From contig CM051000.1 in assembly GCA_027704905.1 (NCBI GenBank), positions 9,591,072 to 9,655,071 on the forward strand: a stretch of DNA of 64,000 nucleotides. The letters run 5' to 3'. The position numbers were made by a program, and so were the translations under genes. The first letter of the stretch is position 1. Every line of letters starts with the position of its first letter. Of the stretch, positions 11,550-22,964 are shown one piece after another. Under the pieces are notes generated by a model. It had not been told where the DNA came from, ran no database searches, and was given only the letters and a program-made list of their open reading frames with translations. The stretch comes from Muraenolepis orangiensis. Lineage: Eukaryota; Chordata; Actinopteri; Gadiformes; Muraenolepididae.

Positions 11550-12120
11550 ACTTAAATCAACTCATAACATGCCTTATCTTAAGATGTCAAGACAAACGTT
11601 TGCTGATCAATAAAATAAATGTATTTATTATTGAACACACAGTACCTGTCACAGTCTGAGAACCGGAGAGGCAGGCGGATACCCAAAAGCAGACACGGAA
11701 TACAGTATATGCACAAACTTAGTCTTTGATGAATCAAAGACTAAGAAGGGCAAAACATGGTAAAAGAGGTTCTAGAGGTGTAATCCAAAGTTTAAATCAA
11801 AAACGTAACCAGGAACTCTGTACTTCCGTACTTCGATCAGCAATTTTCATTCTTGGGGAACAAAATACCATGTCTGATGTCAACCTTAACCTCTGACACC
11901 CTTTTCTTTTGTTATGCTTCCCTGCTCTTCATTTCCTTCCATTTACCCTCTGTTCAAGTTTCTGTCATTTTCTGTACCTAAGCATTTTTGTACTTTCCAT
12001 CCTTTTCGGTCTAGCAGGCCTGATTTCTGATGTGAAGTGCTAGGTGGAAGCACTGCCAAATGTCTCCATCTCTCTCTGTCTTTTCACTATAGGCCTGTGT
12101 TTTTGCAGGATTTTCCTCCA
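11550..12120. other. Degenerate repeat debris; no gene seen
   Basis: Contains an LTR-like end (TGTCACAG...) near 11647 and a perfect 13-bp hairpin at 11718-11745. No coding region is supported. Confidence 0.5.
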
Positions 12121-12123
12121 TGA

Positions 12124-12910
12124 TTTTTTAACCCGTTCCACAAGGCTGTGTGCTGAGCCCTCTCCTCTACTCCCTCTTCACCCACGACTGCACTCCTCTA
12201 CATGGTACAAACACCATCATCAAGTTTGCCGACGACACAACAGTGGTGGGCCTCATCAAAAACAACGATGAGGCAGCCTACAGTGAGGAGGTCCAGCACC
12301 TGGTGGCGTGGTGCGCTGACAACACGGCCTCACCAAGAAGACCAAGGAGCTCATCGTCGACTTCAGGAAGACCAGAGCTGCCGCACACACCCCCATCCTC
12401 ATCAACGGAGTGGAGGTCGAGCGTGTCTCCAGCTTTAAATTCCTGGGGGTCCACATCTCCGAGGACCTCTCCTGGTCCCTCAATACTGCCTCACTGGTAA
12501 AGAAGGCTCACCAGTGTCTCTTCTTCCTGAGGAGACTGAGGAAAGCCCACCTGTCACCTCAGATTCTGGTGAACCTTTATCGGTGTGCTATTGAAAGCAT
12601 CCTCACCAACTGCATCACAGTGTGGTACAGCAACTGCACTGTTTCTGACCGGAAAGCGCTGCAGAGGATGGTGAAAACCACCCAACGCATCGTTGGACTA
12701 CATCTCCCTGCAATAAACACTACCCACCACAAACAGTGTCTGAGGAAGGCACAAACAATTGTGGATGACCCCTCTCACCCCAACCATGGACTGTTTTCCC
12801 TCCTCCCCTCCGGGAGGCGCTATAGAAACCTTCGTTCCAAGTCAAGCAGGCTTAGGAACAGCTTCTTCCTCTCAGCTGTCATCTCCCTGAACTTTTCACC
12901 ACGTAGACAG
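12124..12910 (+). mobile_element. L2-clade LINE fragment (RT 3' half)
   Basis: Pieces of a reverse transcriptase C-terminal half: IIKFADDTTVVGLI (RT motif C, FADD), VSSFKFLGVHISEDLSW, ESILTNCITVWYSNC and SLLPSGRRYRNLR. The frame breaks near 12330, so two frames must be joined, and the 5' part is missing. The same motifs occur in the long L2 ORF at 24566-27106, but the sequences belong to different subfamilies. Non-functional. Confidence 0.85.
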
Positions 12911-13035
12911 CCCCCCCCCCCCTGCTGCCCAACCCCTGCTGCCCCTTCCCCCTGCTACCACACCTCTGCTGTCCCCCCCCTGCTGCCCCTCCCCCTGCTG
13001 CCCCCCCTCTGCTGCCGCCCGCGCCCCTGCCCCAC
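12909..13035. repeat. C-rich low-complexity tract (CCCCTGCTG units)
   Basis: Imperfect repeats of CCCCTGCTGCC and long C runs directly after the LINE fragment. No function is inferred. Confidence 0.8.
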
Positions 13036-13337
13036 ACCTCTTCTCAACACCTATAACAATCACCACCAATGTCTCTGACTAACTTTAAAAAAGATAAAAG
13101 AAAAAACAAAGAGTAAAAACAAACTGTATCACAACTACCTATCTCTCTATAGTTTACATATTTATTACTAAGATACCTGTTTACTGTAACTGCAATATAT
13201 ATTTAAACTGTTGATAGAACTGCCCTTACTTCTGTATATACATATACATTTATATATGCTATACATTTATATATGCTCACTTGTATATACCAGTCTAAAA
13301 CATTTCTCTACAAATATTTATTGTATACATATATTCA

Positions 13338-14890
13338 TCCATCCATCCATCGTCTACCGCTTATCCGGGTCGGGTCCCGGAGCTAACAGCTCCAGCAGGG
13401 GACTCCAAATGTCCCTCCCTGGCAACCAGCCAAAAATCGACCAGCTCTGACTGGGGGATCCCAAGGCATTCCCAGGCAAGTGTGGAGATGTAATCACCCA
13501 ACCTGTACCTTGGTCTGCCCTGTGGTCTCCTCCCAGCTGGACGTGCCTGGAAAACCTCACTCGGGGGGCAACCAGGAAGCATCCTTACTAGATGCCAGAA
13601 CCACCTCAACTGGCTCCTTTCTACGTGAAGGAGCAGCGGCTCTACTCTGAGTCTCTCACGAGTGACCAAGCTTCTCACCCTATCCCTAAGGGAGATGCCA
13701 GCCACCCTCCTGAAGAAACTAATATCGGCCAAACTCTCCTTTCCAGCACCTTGGATTAGACTTGCCCAGGGAAGCTAAGTAATGTGATACCCTTGTTATT
13801 GGCACAAACTCTCTGGTCCCCTTTTCAAACGGTTTGCCACCGTTTGCCAATCCTTAGGCAGTGTCCCAGACATTCACGCAATGTTGAAAAGACACTCAAC
13901 ACCCAGAGCCTTCAGCATTTCTTGTATGTCATCAACCCCTGGGGCCTGGCCACTGTGGAGATGACTTCTGCAGTGATTCATCCAGGGAGATTGATGTTTC
14001 CCACCCTCTACCTCTACCGCAGAGGGTGGGTTAGTTGGGTATAGGAGTTCTCAGTTGAGGTCAGCAGTATGTAAAAATCCTTACTGTAAAAAATCCCCTC
14101 TTAAGGCACCTGACAGTTTGCCAGAACGGTGCCGACTGAAAGTCCTTCTCCATTGCTTCTCCGAATTCCTTCGAAACCCGCTGCTTTGCGTCCACTACGG
14201 CTGAGGCTGAAGTCCTCTTGGCCTGTCGACATACATAACATTGCCCGGAAGGCCTCCTTCTTTAGTTGGATGGCTTCTCTGAGCACATGTGTCCCCCACA
14301 AAGTCTGAGGGTTGCCGCCCCTTGAGGCACCAATTACCTTAAAGCCACAGCTCTCAACCGCAGCTTCAGCAATAGAAGCTCTACATAGATGCCGGAGAAA
14401 TTCCACTGGAGGTGGGAATTGACTCACCACCAGATGGGGATCGGTTGACAGCTCAGCCTCTCTCTTCACCCAAGTGTCCAAAACATGCTGCCTCAGGTCA
14501 GATGACACGATAACAAAATGAATCATTGACCTTCGGCCTAAAGTACTCTGGTACCATATACACTTATGAGTATCCTTATATTTGAACATGGTGTTTGTTA
14601 TAGCCAATCCATGACTAGCACAGAAATCCAATCCAACAACAAAACACTACTTCGGTTCAGATCAGGTAGGCCATTCATCTCCATCGCGCCCCTCCAAGTT
14701 TCCACATAATTGTGCCACATAAAGGTGTGCCTTGAAGTCTTCTAGAAGGACTATGGAGTCCCCTACAGGAGCCCCATGCAGGACCCCATCCAGCGTGTCC
14801 GAAAAGGCTAAATACTCAAACTGTTGTTTGGCACATTGGCACAAACAACAGTCAGAGCTTTCCCCCCACCATGACCCTACCACCAAGCGC
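13338..14890 (-). mobile_element. Rex3/RTE-like LINE fragment
   Basis: On the minus strand the order is: endonuclease pieces (SIVLLEDFKAHLYVAQLCG; CASHGLAITNTMFKYKDTHK; SMIHFVIVSSDLR), a degraded reverse transcriptase middle, and the C-terminal part (RRVAGISLRDRVRS; SQLRWFWHLVRMLPG; GRPRYRLGDYISTLAWE). The 3' end is (GATG)n, seen as CATCCATCCATCC at 13338, a tail described for Rex3. Several frameshifts and an internal deletion are present. Clade naming is from motif memory; another RTE-group family is possible. Confidence 0.75.
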
Positions 14891-15380
14891 GGTGCTGGAG
14901 GAGTGCAGACGCGTCTCTACCTGGAAAATCGTGTCATGTTGCATATTAACTTTTCCATCCCCTAGTCCATGGGTGTCAAACTCTGGCCCGTGGGCCAAAT
15001 TTGGCCCGCGGGGTAATTATAGTTGGCCCGCGAGACAATACCAAATTACTACTAGAGCTGGCCCGCCGGTATTATACAGCGCATTCACCGCTAATACTAC
15101 GAATCCCATAATGCTCTGCTGTTGTTTTCGCGCGCCAATCAGGACAGGACCCAGAAACGCCCTCTCCTCTGTGACAGTAGTCAAAGCAACATAGACCTGT
15201 CAGCGCGCTATCCCTTCCCAAAAATGGCGAAAAGAAAGGCAGAAAACAGGAGCTTTCTGGACAAGTGGGAGGCAGAATATCTGTTTACATATGTAAAAGA
15301 CAAACCTGTTTGTCTTGTTTGTGGAGTCAACGTGGCTGTAAGTAAGGAGTACAACATTAGACGACACTATGAAACGAAAC

Positions 15381-15826
15381 TGTCACGGTTACGGTGGTTG
15401 GCAGGGGGCGTGGCCTAGCCACGTGCGCTGGTGGCGCACACACGCTCCTGTCAACAATCACGTTGGTTGGCAGGGGGCGTGGCCTAGCCACGTGCGCTGG
15501 TAGCGCACACACGCTCCTGTCAACAATCACGTTGGTTGGCAGGGGGCGTGGCCTAGCCACGTGCGCTGGTGGCGCACACACGCTCCTGTCAACAATCAAG
15601 TTGGTTGGCAGGGGGCGTGGCCAAGCCACGTGCGCTGGCCACACACACACACACACACACCTGGACTCAATTTCCCCCCCGTGTAATTTGTTCATCACCT
15701 CACCTGGGGTATATATACGTTGTCTTTCCTTTACCCCAGCGTGAGGTCGTTACTCTACTATTCACGTAGTTCTCCCGTCTGGTACCCATCGCCTGCCAAC
15801 TACCTGCCGGTACTCCGGCAGGTAGC
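15381..15826 (+). mobile_element. Gypsy-like LTR fragment inside the hAT element
   Basis: Starts TGTCACGGTTACGGTGG exactly like the LTR at 40596, and shares the later CACCTCACCTGGGGTATATA promoter-like stretch. The downstream part of the 40596 LTR is not present, so it is truncated. It interrupts the hAT transposase frame. Confidence 0.6.
15396..15645. repeat. 69-bp tandem repeat, about four units
   Basis: GGTTGGCAGGGGGCGTGGCC recurs at 15396, 15465, 15534 and 15603, exactly 69 bases apart. Each unit carries the short palindrome CGTGGCCTAGCCACG or a variant. The related LTR at 40596 has only one unit. A short (AC)n run follows at about 15640. Confidence 0.95.
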
Positions 15827-16309
15827 ACATCAGATTAGATCAGTGTGCAATAATTAACGTTTTCTTTGTGCACTTTTTCTTGCTACAAGGCATGGGCTTG
15901 AATGGTTGATTTATTTATTATCATTTTATTTGTAAAATTATTAGCCAGTGGAAAAAGTTTATTTTGGTATTTAAATCAGAAGGCTGCAAATAGAAAAGAG
16001 GCATACGATTTTTATTAAAATTTTATTTATTTAATAAATTAATGCCATTGATGTGTTTTTTCATTTGAAATTCGATTTAGCATGTCTCCACTATTCAATG
16101 ATATATTGTATGGTAATAAGCGATGCTTGTTCCATATTCAATGTTAAAGCAAAACTTGTTTGGGTCCATATTAAAAGGTTCATTTGTTCAATGTTGGCCC
16201 GCGACTTTGTTCAGGTTTTACATTTTGGCCCACTGGGTATTTGAGTTTGACACCCCTGCCCTAGTCCCTAGACCCACTCCAGGAGGGACACCTACTCAAC
16301 CTATGTTAA

Positions 16310-16480
16310 CTGAGTGATGCCTCAGCCTCAGAAGATCCTCCTTGACAGTAAGATCTGTGAAAAAACACTTCGGACAAACACTAAACTGGGCTGTGTCTGT
16401 GGTATCGGTAGACTCGTCAAATTGAATTGAAAGTATCGAGTATTCTTTCGCTGACGTGAAAAGAAGTTCATGCTCCCAGA
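16310..16480 (-). mobile_element. hAT transposase fragment
   Basis: On the minus strand the frame reads SIQFDESTDTTDTAQFSV, matching the catalytic-region motif (DEST-D) of hAT transposases. It is outside the element at 14968-16258 and in the opposite orientation, so it is a separate remnant. Confidence 0.6.
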
Positions 16481-17770
16481 CCCTCAGCCATATCGATATT
16501 ATGTTAGATAAGGTTGGCCCAACTTAACGTTACTACTTCCTCAAGATGGCGATTCGATTTATTATTTGTACCCCAGCCACAATTTATTTCAGCCATTCAT
16601 GAGCCTCATCATATTTATTTACCATTTGGAGAATGTGAAATTATGCTTGTTAAAACAACCACCAAATCAAAGCATGAGCACTTCATTTAATATATATTTT
16701 TATCTGAAAATGCTAGGAATCGAGAGTGAAGGCTTTGACGTCGACCAGTCTATGGCGATCAACCTGTTAGTTACCCCCGGTGTACAGAGAGACAGTGGTG
16801 AGGCTCAAGCTTCAGCTGCATGTCAGAAAGGTGAACTAAAACTTTCCTCAGTCTGCCAGTGTGCCATAGCTGTTGCTCAGAGCCTGTGCAATGGCCAGTC
16901 CAGCTCTTGGTCGAGCATTAAGACCGCCGGTGACATCTGTGTGCTGGAGTGTGGACTTTCTCTGTAATGTGACACAGCCTTGAGAAGTGCCACTTCGAAC
17001 AGGCAGCCTTGGGCCAGGTGTGCCAATTGCCGTTCAATGTTGCATTAAAGTGTTTCACTCCACCTTGGCCTGCGTGTTGTAGAACACGCAGGCCAAGGTA
17101 GGCTGTCCTGATATGCTTGATAACCTGGCGTGTACCTGACACAAGCTTGGGTTACAGATGCTGTCAGGTCCCGGTTGTGCTGGATGAAGAGGCACCTGAA
17201 AGTAGCGGTAGCAGACAACGCTGTAACCGGGGATCAGAAGACACTACGCTCAGGACAGTTTTATGGAACAAGTCCTATTTTATTCCTTATTTTAGACCAC
17301 AGGCTCTCAAAACATATAAGTTGAAACAATAAGCCAAATGCACCACGAATCGTTAGAGGGACCCAGACGGCATCTTGTCCTCCACTCGGACTCGGTCCGC
17401 TCTCACTGTCAGGGACCAAGAAACATAAACATATTTATTTACAAATAAATCAGCTCAATCACATTTATAACGGACAGGTGCTTTAACCCTGTGAATTGAG
17501 CCACTCCCGCTCCACTGCTACTTGCGCCACGCCCCTTCCCACCACAGTAGCCCTTGTGCAAGTCAAATCCCATACCCAATTGAAGGAAAGGGAAGGGGGA
17601 TACTGAAACACAGTGAAAAAAAATGGAAATGATATATACTCAAATGCTGGTGTTTGTGTAACCTACTGTAATTCAACGCTATCAGTTCTAACTGCAGTGG
17701 TACATCAACTATAGGTTCAAGGAGACTGGCTCTAAGAAAAATACACAGGCACCGTGATCTACGTTTTACC
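16481..17770. other. No gene recognised; contains a 17-bp perfect hairpin
   Basis: AT-rich and mixed sequence without supported coding regions. The hairpin at 17062-17099 is the only strong structure. Confidence 0.5.
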
Positions 17771-17771
17771 T

Positions 17772-18492
17772 TTTATATGTAACTCCAAATCTGAGGCCAT
17801 GGTTCTTAGCAGGAAACCGGTGGGTTGTCTACTCCAAGTAGGGAGGGAGTCCTTATCCCAAGTGAAGGAGTTCAAGTATCTCGGGGTCTTGTTCTCGAGT
17901 GAGGGGAGGATGGAGCGTGAGATTGACAGGAGAATAGGTGCAGCGGGAGCGGTATTGGGTGCACTTTGGCGCACCGTTGTAACCAAAAGAGAGCTGAGCC
18001 AGAAGGCAAAGCTCTCGATCTACCGATCAGTCTTCGTTCCTACCCTCACCTATGGCCATGAGCAATGGGTAATGACCGAAAGGACGAGATCGCGAATACA
18101 AGCGGCCGAAATGAGTTTCCTCAGGAGGGTGGCTGGTATCTCCCTGAGGGATAGGGTGAGAAGCTCAGTCACTCGTGAGAGACTCGGAGTAGAGCCGCTG
18201 CTCCTTCGCGTAGAAAGGAGCCAGTTGAGGTGGTTCGGGCATCTAGTAAGGATGCTTCCTGGTCGCCTCCCGAGGGAGGTTTTCCAGGCACATCCAACTG
18301 GGAGGAGACCACGGGGCAGACCGAGGTACAGGTGGGGTGATTACATCTCCACACTGGCCTGGGAACGCCTCGGGATCCCCCAGTCAGAGCTAGTCGATGT
18401 TGCCAGGGAGAGGGAAGTTTGGAGTCCCCTGCTGGAGCTGCTACCTCCGCGACCCGATTTCGGATAAGCGGGAGAAGATGGATGGATGGATG
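17772..18492 (+). mobile_element. Rex3/RTE-like LINE 3' fragment
   Basis: An open frame of more than 200 codons covers the reverse transcriptase thumb and C-terminus: FKYLGVLFSSEGRME, LSIYRSVFVPTLTYGHE, FLRRVAGISLRDRVRS, RGRPRYRWGDYISTLAWE. It ends at 18467 and is followed by GATGGATGGATGGATG, the typical 3' tail. It is 5'-truncated. It is better preserved than the 13338-14890 copy and in the opposite orientation. Confidence 0.85.
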
Positions 18493-18499
18493 TAACTCA

Positions 18500-19740
18500 A
18501 AGGAGTTCACCAGGTTAAGTACACAAAATCATAGGATCCATGAAATGGTCCACATTTATAGAAAATAATGAATGAAATAAAAAAAAGGGTACCCAATAAA
18601 GTCAGTTTGAGTGCACTCAATTAAAAAAGAAAAGGGAACGGATATTCTGTTCCTACCACCAGGGGCCAAGTTAAAGTTCACAAGCCGACCGTTGGGTGAT
18701 GGTGAGTAGAGAACGTCAATGAAGGCGACCACTTTGTTGATGCAGATCCGTGTTCAATGAAGGGGGTAACAAAAACCAATCTGCACAGAATTGTACAGGC
18801 AATCAATAGATTAGCATCATATACTGTAATTATATACCATTAGGCTATACAATTATTTACTGGAACTCACATTATGGTAGGTTTCACATGCATAGCACAG
18901 CCTTGCCCCATATCAGTCAACACTAACAATGTATGGCTCAATAACCACAATAACATCAATAACCAGAATAACATAACCACATTGTAACTCAGCAACAACA
19001 ATATGAAGCTTGACTAACACAGGATATCAGTCAACGTTAACTGCAGGGCGCGCAATTTCACTCTGCACTCGTGCTTTACCCTACAACATCTCAGCTTGAG
19101 TTAGCTAGCGAGTTGACTTGCTAACTCACCAGGATTCTTCCATTTGTTTCTCCTCCAATTCGATCTTCAAGTCAGCTAGTCTTTTCCTCTCTCTTCCTTG
19201 TCAGTTCCAGTACTGTTATGTCGGTGAACAGAATCACTGTGTTAACATTCTCCTTTCATCCAATATCCTGACTGGTTTTTGATTACACACTGTAGCTCCA
19301 TATTAGCAATGAGTAGGAAATGCTAGCTAGCATGAACACGGTATGACTCACCGGAATCCTCTCTTTAGTCAGCTAGCAGTAGTTCTGGTTCTTCTGTAGT
19401 TTTCTTTTCCCTCTATATTTGGTTTTCTGTCCAAGTATATTTTGTTTTCTGTCCAAGTATCACTTTTCTAATATTCTCCAACTGCTCCAATATTCTCTGT
19501 CTGCTCCGTTGATTGCTTGTAAACCAGCTAAACAGTTTCCCGCACTCGGCTCGCGAGCAGGGCTGTACCACGTAAATCTCAGGGAGCGTCAACAAATCAC
19601 ACTCCTCCAAGGAGTGTCACCCAATTCACAGTCCATAATGAATGTTTCAGCTAGACAAGAAAATAGCATGGGCTACATTTGCATTATTTACAAACAAAGA
19701 AATACATACACATATATAAATTGCATTCTATCTAAGGTTC
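18500..19740. other. No gene recognised
   Basis: AT-rich sequence with only short chance frames. I see no TE protein motif, RNA gene or tandem array. Confidence 0.6.
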
Positions 19741-19751
19741 CGGTAGTGACT

Positions 19752-20998
19752 ACAAGATACAAGATACAAGATATTTTATTGGCCATTTGTAACAAATACA
19801 TAGGAATGCTATATATACAATACAAATAAACAAAAAAGGGCAGCAAAGTGACTTAAATTATATGTACATGTGTTGAATGTACATTTTTTTTACAAGAATC
19901 TTAAACGCATTTAAAGTGCCAGTACAGTGAGTGCAACACAGTGACGCTTCTCGTCAGGACACTCTCTACGGTGCCTTGGGGTGCTCCGGTGTTGAGTGGA
20001 TGAGGTGTTGTTCCAAAGACCTGACCTGTTGAGACCTGACCGTCATGAAGTCCATAATCCAGTTACAGATGTGGGTGCCCAGACCTAGGTCCCTCAGTTT
20101 CAGGACCAACTTGGAGGGAACGATGGTGTTGAACGCCGAGCTTTAGTCAATGAATAGCAGTCTGACGTAGGTGTCCCTCCTGTCTAGGTGCTGCAGGGCC
20201 GTGTGTAGTGCCAGGAAAATGGCGTCGTCTACAGACCTGTTTGGTCTGTATGCAAACTGGAGTGGGTCTAGGGACTCAGGGATGGAACAGTTTATATGCG
20301 ACATTACAAGTTTCTCCAGGCACTTCATGGCTATGGGTGTTAAAGCCACTGGACAATAATCATGTTACCTTGGTCTTTTTGGGTAATGGCACAATGGTTG
20401 TCGCTTTGAAGCACGCTGGGACAACAGACTTGCAGTGATGCGTTGTAGATGTCGGTGAACACAGAAGCCAGCTGGTCGGCGAAGGTCTTGAAGATACGGG
20501 ATGGAACTCTGTCTGGGCCGGCTGCCTTCCCTGCCTTCACCCTCCTGAAGCTGACCTCGGACTCGGACAGTTCCTCTGGGTGGATGTTCAAGTTGTTGGT
20601 CAGCTCATGGTCCCTTTCAAAGTGAGCAAAAAAATTGTTTAGCTCATCTGGTAGTTAGGGTCATTGTTGGTGACTGCCCCTGAGCTCCCCTTGTAGTTGG
20701 AGAGGACCCTCAGACCTTGCCACATGCATCTGGTGTCAGAGCCCCAAACTGTTATTCCAATTCGTTTTTATAATCCAATTGACCCTTCTTGATGGCTTTT
20801 CTCAGTTCATACTTGGCCTTCTTGTAGTGATCGGAGTCGCCTGTTGTGAAAGCGGTACTCCGTTCCTTAAGTTTGTTCCGTATGTCAGCATTCATCCATG
20901 GTTTGCGGTTCGGGAATGAGTGAACAGACCTGGTCGGGATGCATTCCTCCACCAGCCTGTTAATGTATGCTGTGACATGATCTGCATAACACACAAAA
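19752..20998 (-). mobile_element. L2-clade LINE fragment, minus strand
   Basis: Minus-strand pieces: NRLVEECIPTRSVHSFPN and RKPWMNADIRNKLKER (endonuclease-RT linker), KAGKAAGPDRVPSRIFK, and LDPLQFAYRPNRSVDDAI (RT). Its 3' tail on the left is (ATCTTGT)n, seen on plus as ACAAGATACAAGATACAAG at 19752. Frames are interrupted. It abuts a plus-strand L2 piece at ~21000. The part from 20797 onward is repeated in C' at 54895-55095. Confidence 0.8.
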
Positions 20999-20999
20999 A

Positions 21000-21712
21000 C
21001 AATCGGATTGTCAATTTTGCAGACAACACCAAAGTCATTGGCCTGATAAGCAAGGACGACGAAACAGAGTACAGAGATGAGGTAGTCTGGCTGACACGAT
21101 GGTGCAAGGACAACAACCTTGCACTGAATGTCAGCAAGACTAAGACTTCAGGAGCCACCGGGGCACCCACTCTCCGCAACACGGAGGTCATGCTGAAGAA
21201 GGCACACCAGCGTCTCTATGCCCTGCGGTGACTCAGGAGAAGTGTGTCATCGGGTGTGCACTTCCATGCATTAAGGAGATCTTTAGGACCAGATGTCGGA
21301 AGAAGGCTATCTCCATCACAAAGGACTGCCACCACCCTGGGTACCATCTCTTTTCCCCCCTGTGGTCCGACTGATTGTTTTGCAGCATCTGTATTGCTGC
21401 CACTATCTTAACATTGTCATCCATATTACATTACACTATCATACTTTTGCTGAACTTTCTGGACTCATTAGAGCCACTACACTGTATTCATGATGCTGCT
21501 GCACTACTGGCACTTTAAAATGCTTTTAAATGTGTTTTGCACAATTAAACACATATCATCCACCAGTCACTTTATTGTTCCTTTTTTGTTATTTGTATTC
21601 TGTACAGTATTTTTAGATTATAGGGTTTTAGAAAAAGCATACTGCGGGAGGGAATGGGGAGTAAGCATTCCATTGTACGTAATCTTGAATCTTGAATAAA
21701 ATTCAGTGGAAG
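21000..21712 (+). mobile_element. L2-clade LINE 3' fragment, plus strand
   Basis: Begins at RT motif C (NRIVNFADNTKVIGLI, where the second catalytic Asp is Asn), then WCKDNNLALNVSKTKT and a C-terminal region with stops, then a 3' UTR ending ATCTTGAATCTTGAATAAA. It lies head-to-head with the minus-strand L2 fragment ending at 20998. Repeated at about 55098-55810. Confidence 0.8.
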
Positions 21713-21719
21713 AAATAAA

Positions 21720-22105
21720 GAACTAGATATGCACTAACAAGTACGCTGTTTGTCGTGGAAAACCCTAGCTATTCTTTACTTTCAGTCCCAGGAGTGAACG
21801 CTAATGCAAAACTTGTGTGTGCATAGTATTTTGTTTCTCCGTTTTTTTGTGCTCCCCCATGAAGGGGAAGCTACTACTGGTTGTCTCTTGTGAGCTGATG
21901 CTGTCTGGTCCTTTCCCAATAACCACTCTTGCAGACTTCTGCCCTTCAAGTGCATGTCCCCGCGGGAGCCTTCGAGGGTCTAGGGTGTCCTATTTCTCAA
22001 TTTGTGACTGCAAGGAGTTCTCAATAGCGGCACCTATGAGCTGTTCATGCGCTCTTCTCAATCCACATTCAAACTTTTTGTTGAAAAGTAACATTTATTT
22101 ATAAA
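21720..22105. other. No gene recognised
   Basis: Short frames only. A nearly identical copy lies at ~55815-56200. Confidence 0.5.
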
Positions 22106-22420
22106 GGGCTTTTTGCAGACAAAAGTCTGCTGTACAGAAAAAGTCAAATGCACAGGGACACAATACATAGTAAAAGACTGGTAACAACAATACAACGACA
22201 TGGTACAACAATAAATACATAAAAACACAAAGAAGACAGTTGAAAAAAGACTTTAGATGCCTTTAAAATATTTAACAGATTCAGCAAACCTAAAGGCTGT
22301 GGGAAAAGCGTTCCATAGCTTGGGTGATATGGCCTGAAAGGCTCGGTCACCACAGGATTTTAAGCGGGTACGTGGGACAGATAGTTGTTTGAGATTTTGA
22401 CCTGAGCGAGGGTTCTGAGA
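22080..22420 (-). mobile_element. LINE (CR1/Rex1-like) C-terminal fragment
   Basis: On the minus strand, SCGDRAFQAISPKLWNAFP followed by RFAESVKYFKGI matches the stereotyped end of CR1/Rex1-type LINE ORFs (GDRAF-PKLWN-LP). An A/T-rich 3' region follows. In C' (56212-56370) ~230 bp including this peptide are missing. Confidence 0.55.
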
Positions 22421-22599
22421 AGTGGGAATGAAGCAGGTCAGCAACATAAGCAGGGTCCTGACATAAGGCATTCTGAACAAGAGTATTTGGAACGGAAATC
22501 CTGTAATCAACGGGGACAAGGAAGAGACTTGAACACAGGGGATTTGTGAGACCATCTGCTCAACCTAGTAAGCAGCCTTGCAGCATTTTGAGAATAAGC

Positions 22600-22800
22600 T
22601 CAGTCTGTTGGGATTTGGCTTAGGAACCGGAAGGTCGCCGGTTCAAGTCCCCGAAACACCGGGGCACGAGACCCCTTCACTGCTCCCCGGGGGCTGTACA
22701 TAAAATAGCTGTTCACTGCTCCTTATACTAGAAAGGGTTAAATGCAGAGCAACTAATTACACTGTGTGTGTACATGTATGTGACATATAAATAGGATACA
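22600..22800 (+). mobile_element. tRNA-derived SINE candidate
   Basis: A B-box-like GGTTCAAGTCC sits downstream of a decayed A-box region, followed by CCCTTCACTGCTCCCCGG, a stretch common in fish SINEs. Repeated at ~56490-56690. It is not a complete tRNA. Confidence 0.5.
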
Positions 22801-22964
22801 ATCCTCCAGATTTAAATTTAGATTTAATAAAATCAACCGAGCCTTGCAGAGGGGAGAGGGGAGGAGTCTGACACAAAGTCTTCAATAGAGACGGTGAAAC
22901 TCTGGTCTGTAAGGTAGGATGTGAACCAGTCTAAAACTTTGCCTGATATGCCCACCCAGTCACG

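Larger units (their letters stand above)
14968..16258 (+). mobile_element. hAT-family DNA transposon with 8-bp target duplication
   Basis: The ends are inverted repeats: the left begins CATGGGTGTCAAACTC and the right ends GAGTTTGACACCCCTG. Both are flanked by the identical octamer CCCTAGTC (14960-14967 and 16259-16266), the 8-bp target-site duplication expected of hAT. GGCCCG-rich subterminal motifs recur near both ends. A start codon at 15224 opens a BED-type zinc-finger region (CLVCGVNVAVSKEYNIRRHY), but the transposase is cut at ~15381 by LTR-like sequence with tandem repeats. Non-autonomous. Confidence 0.85.

Noticed and set aside
22620..22660. Possible tRNA gene
   Set aside because: Only a B-box-like GGTTCAAGTCC is seen; no cloverleaf can be built, and a SINE-type continuation follows.
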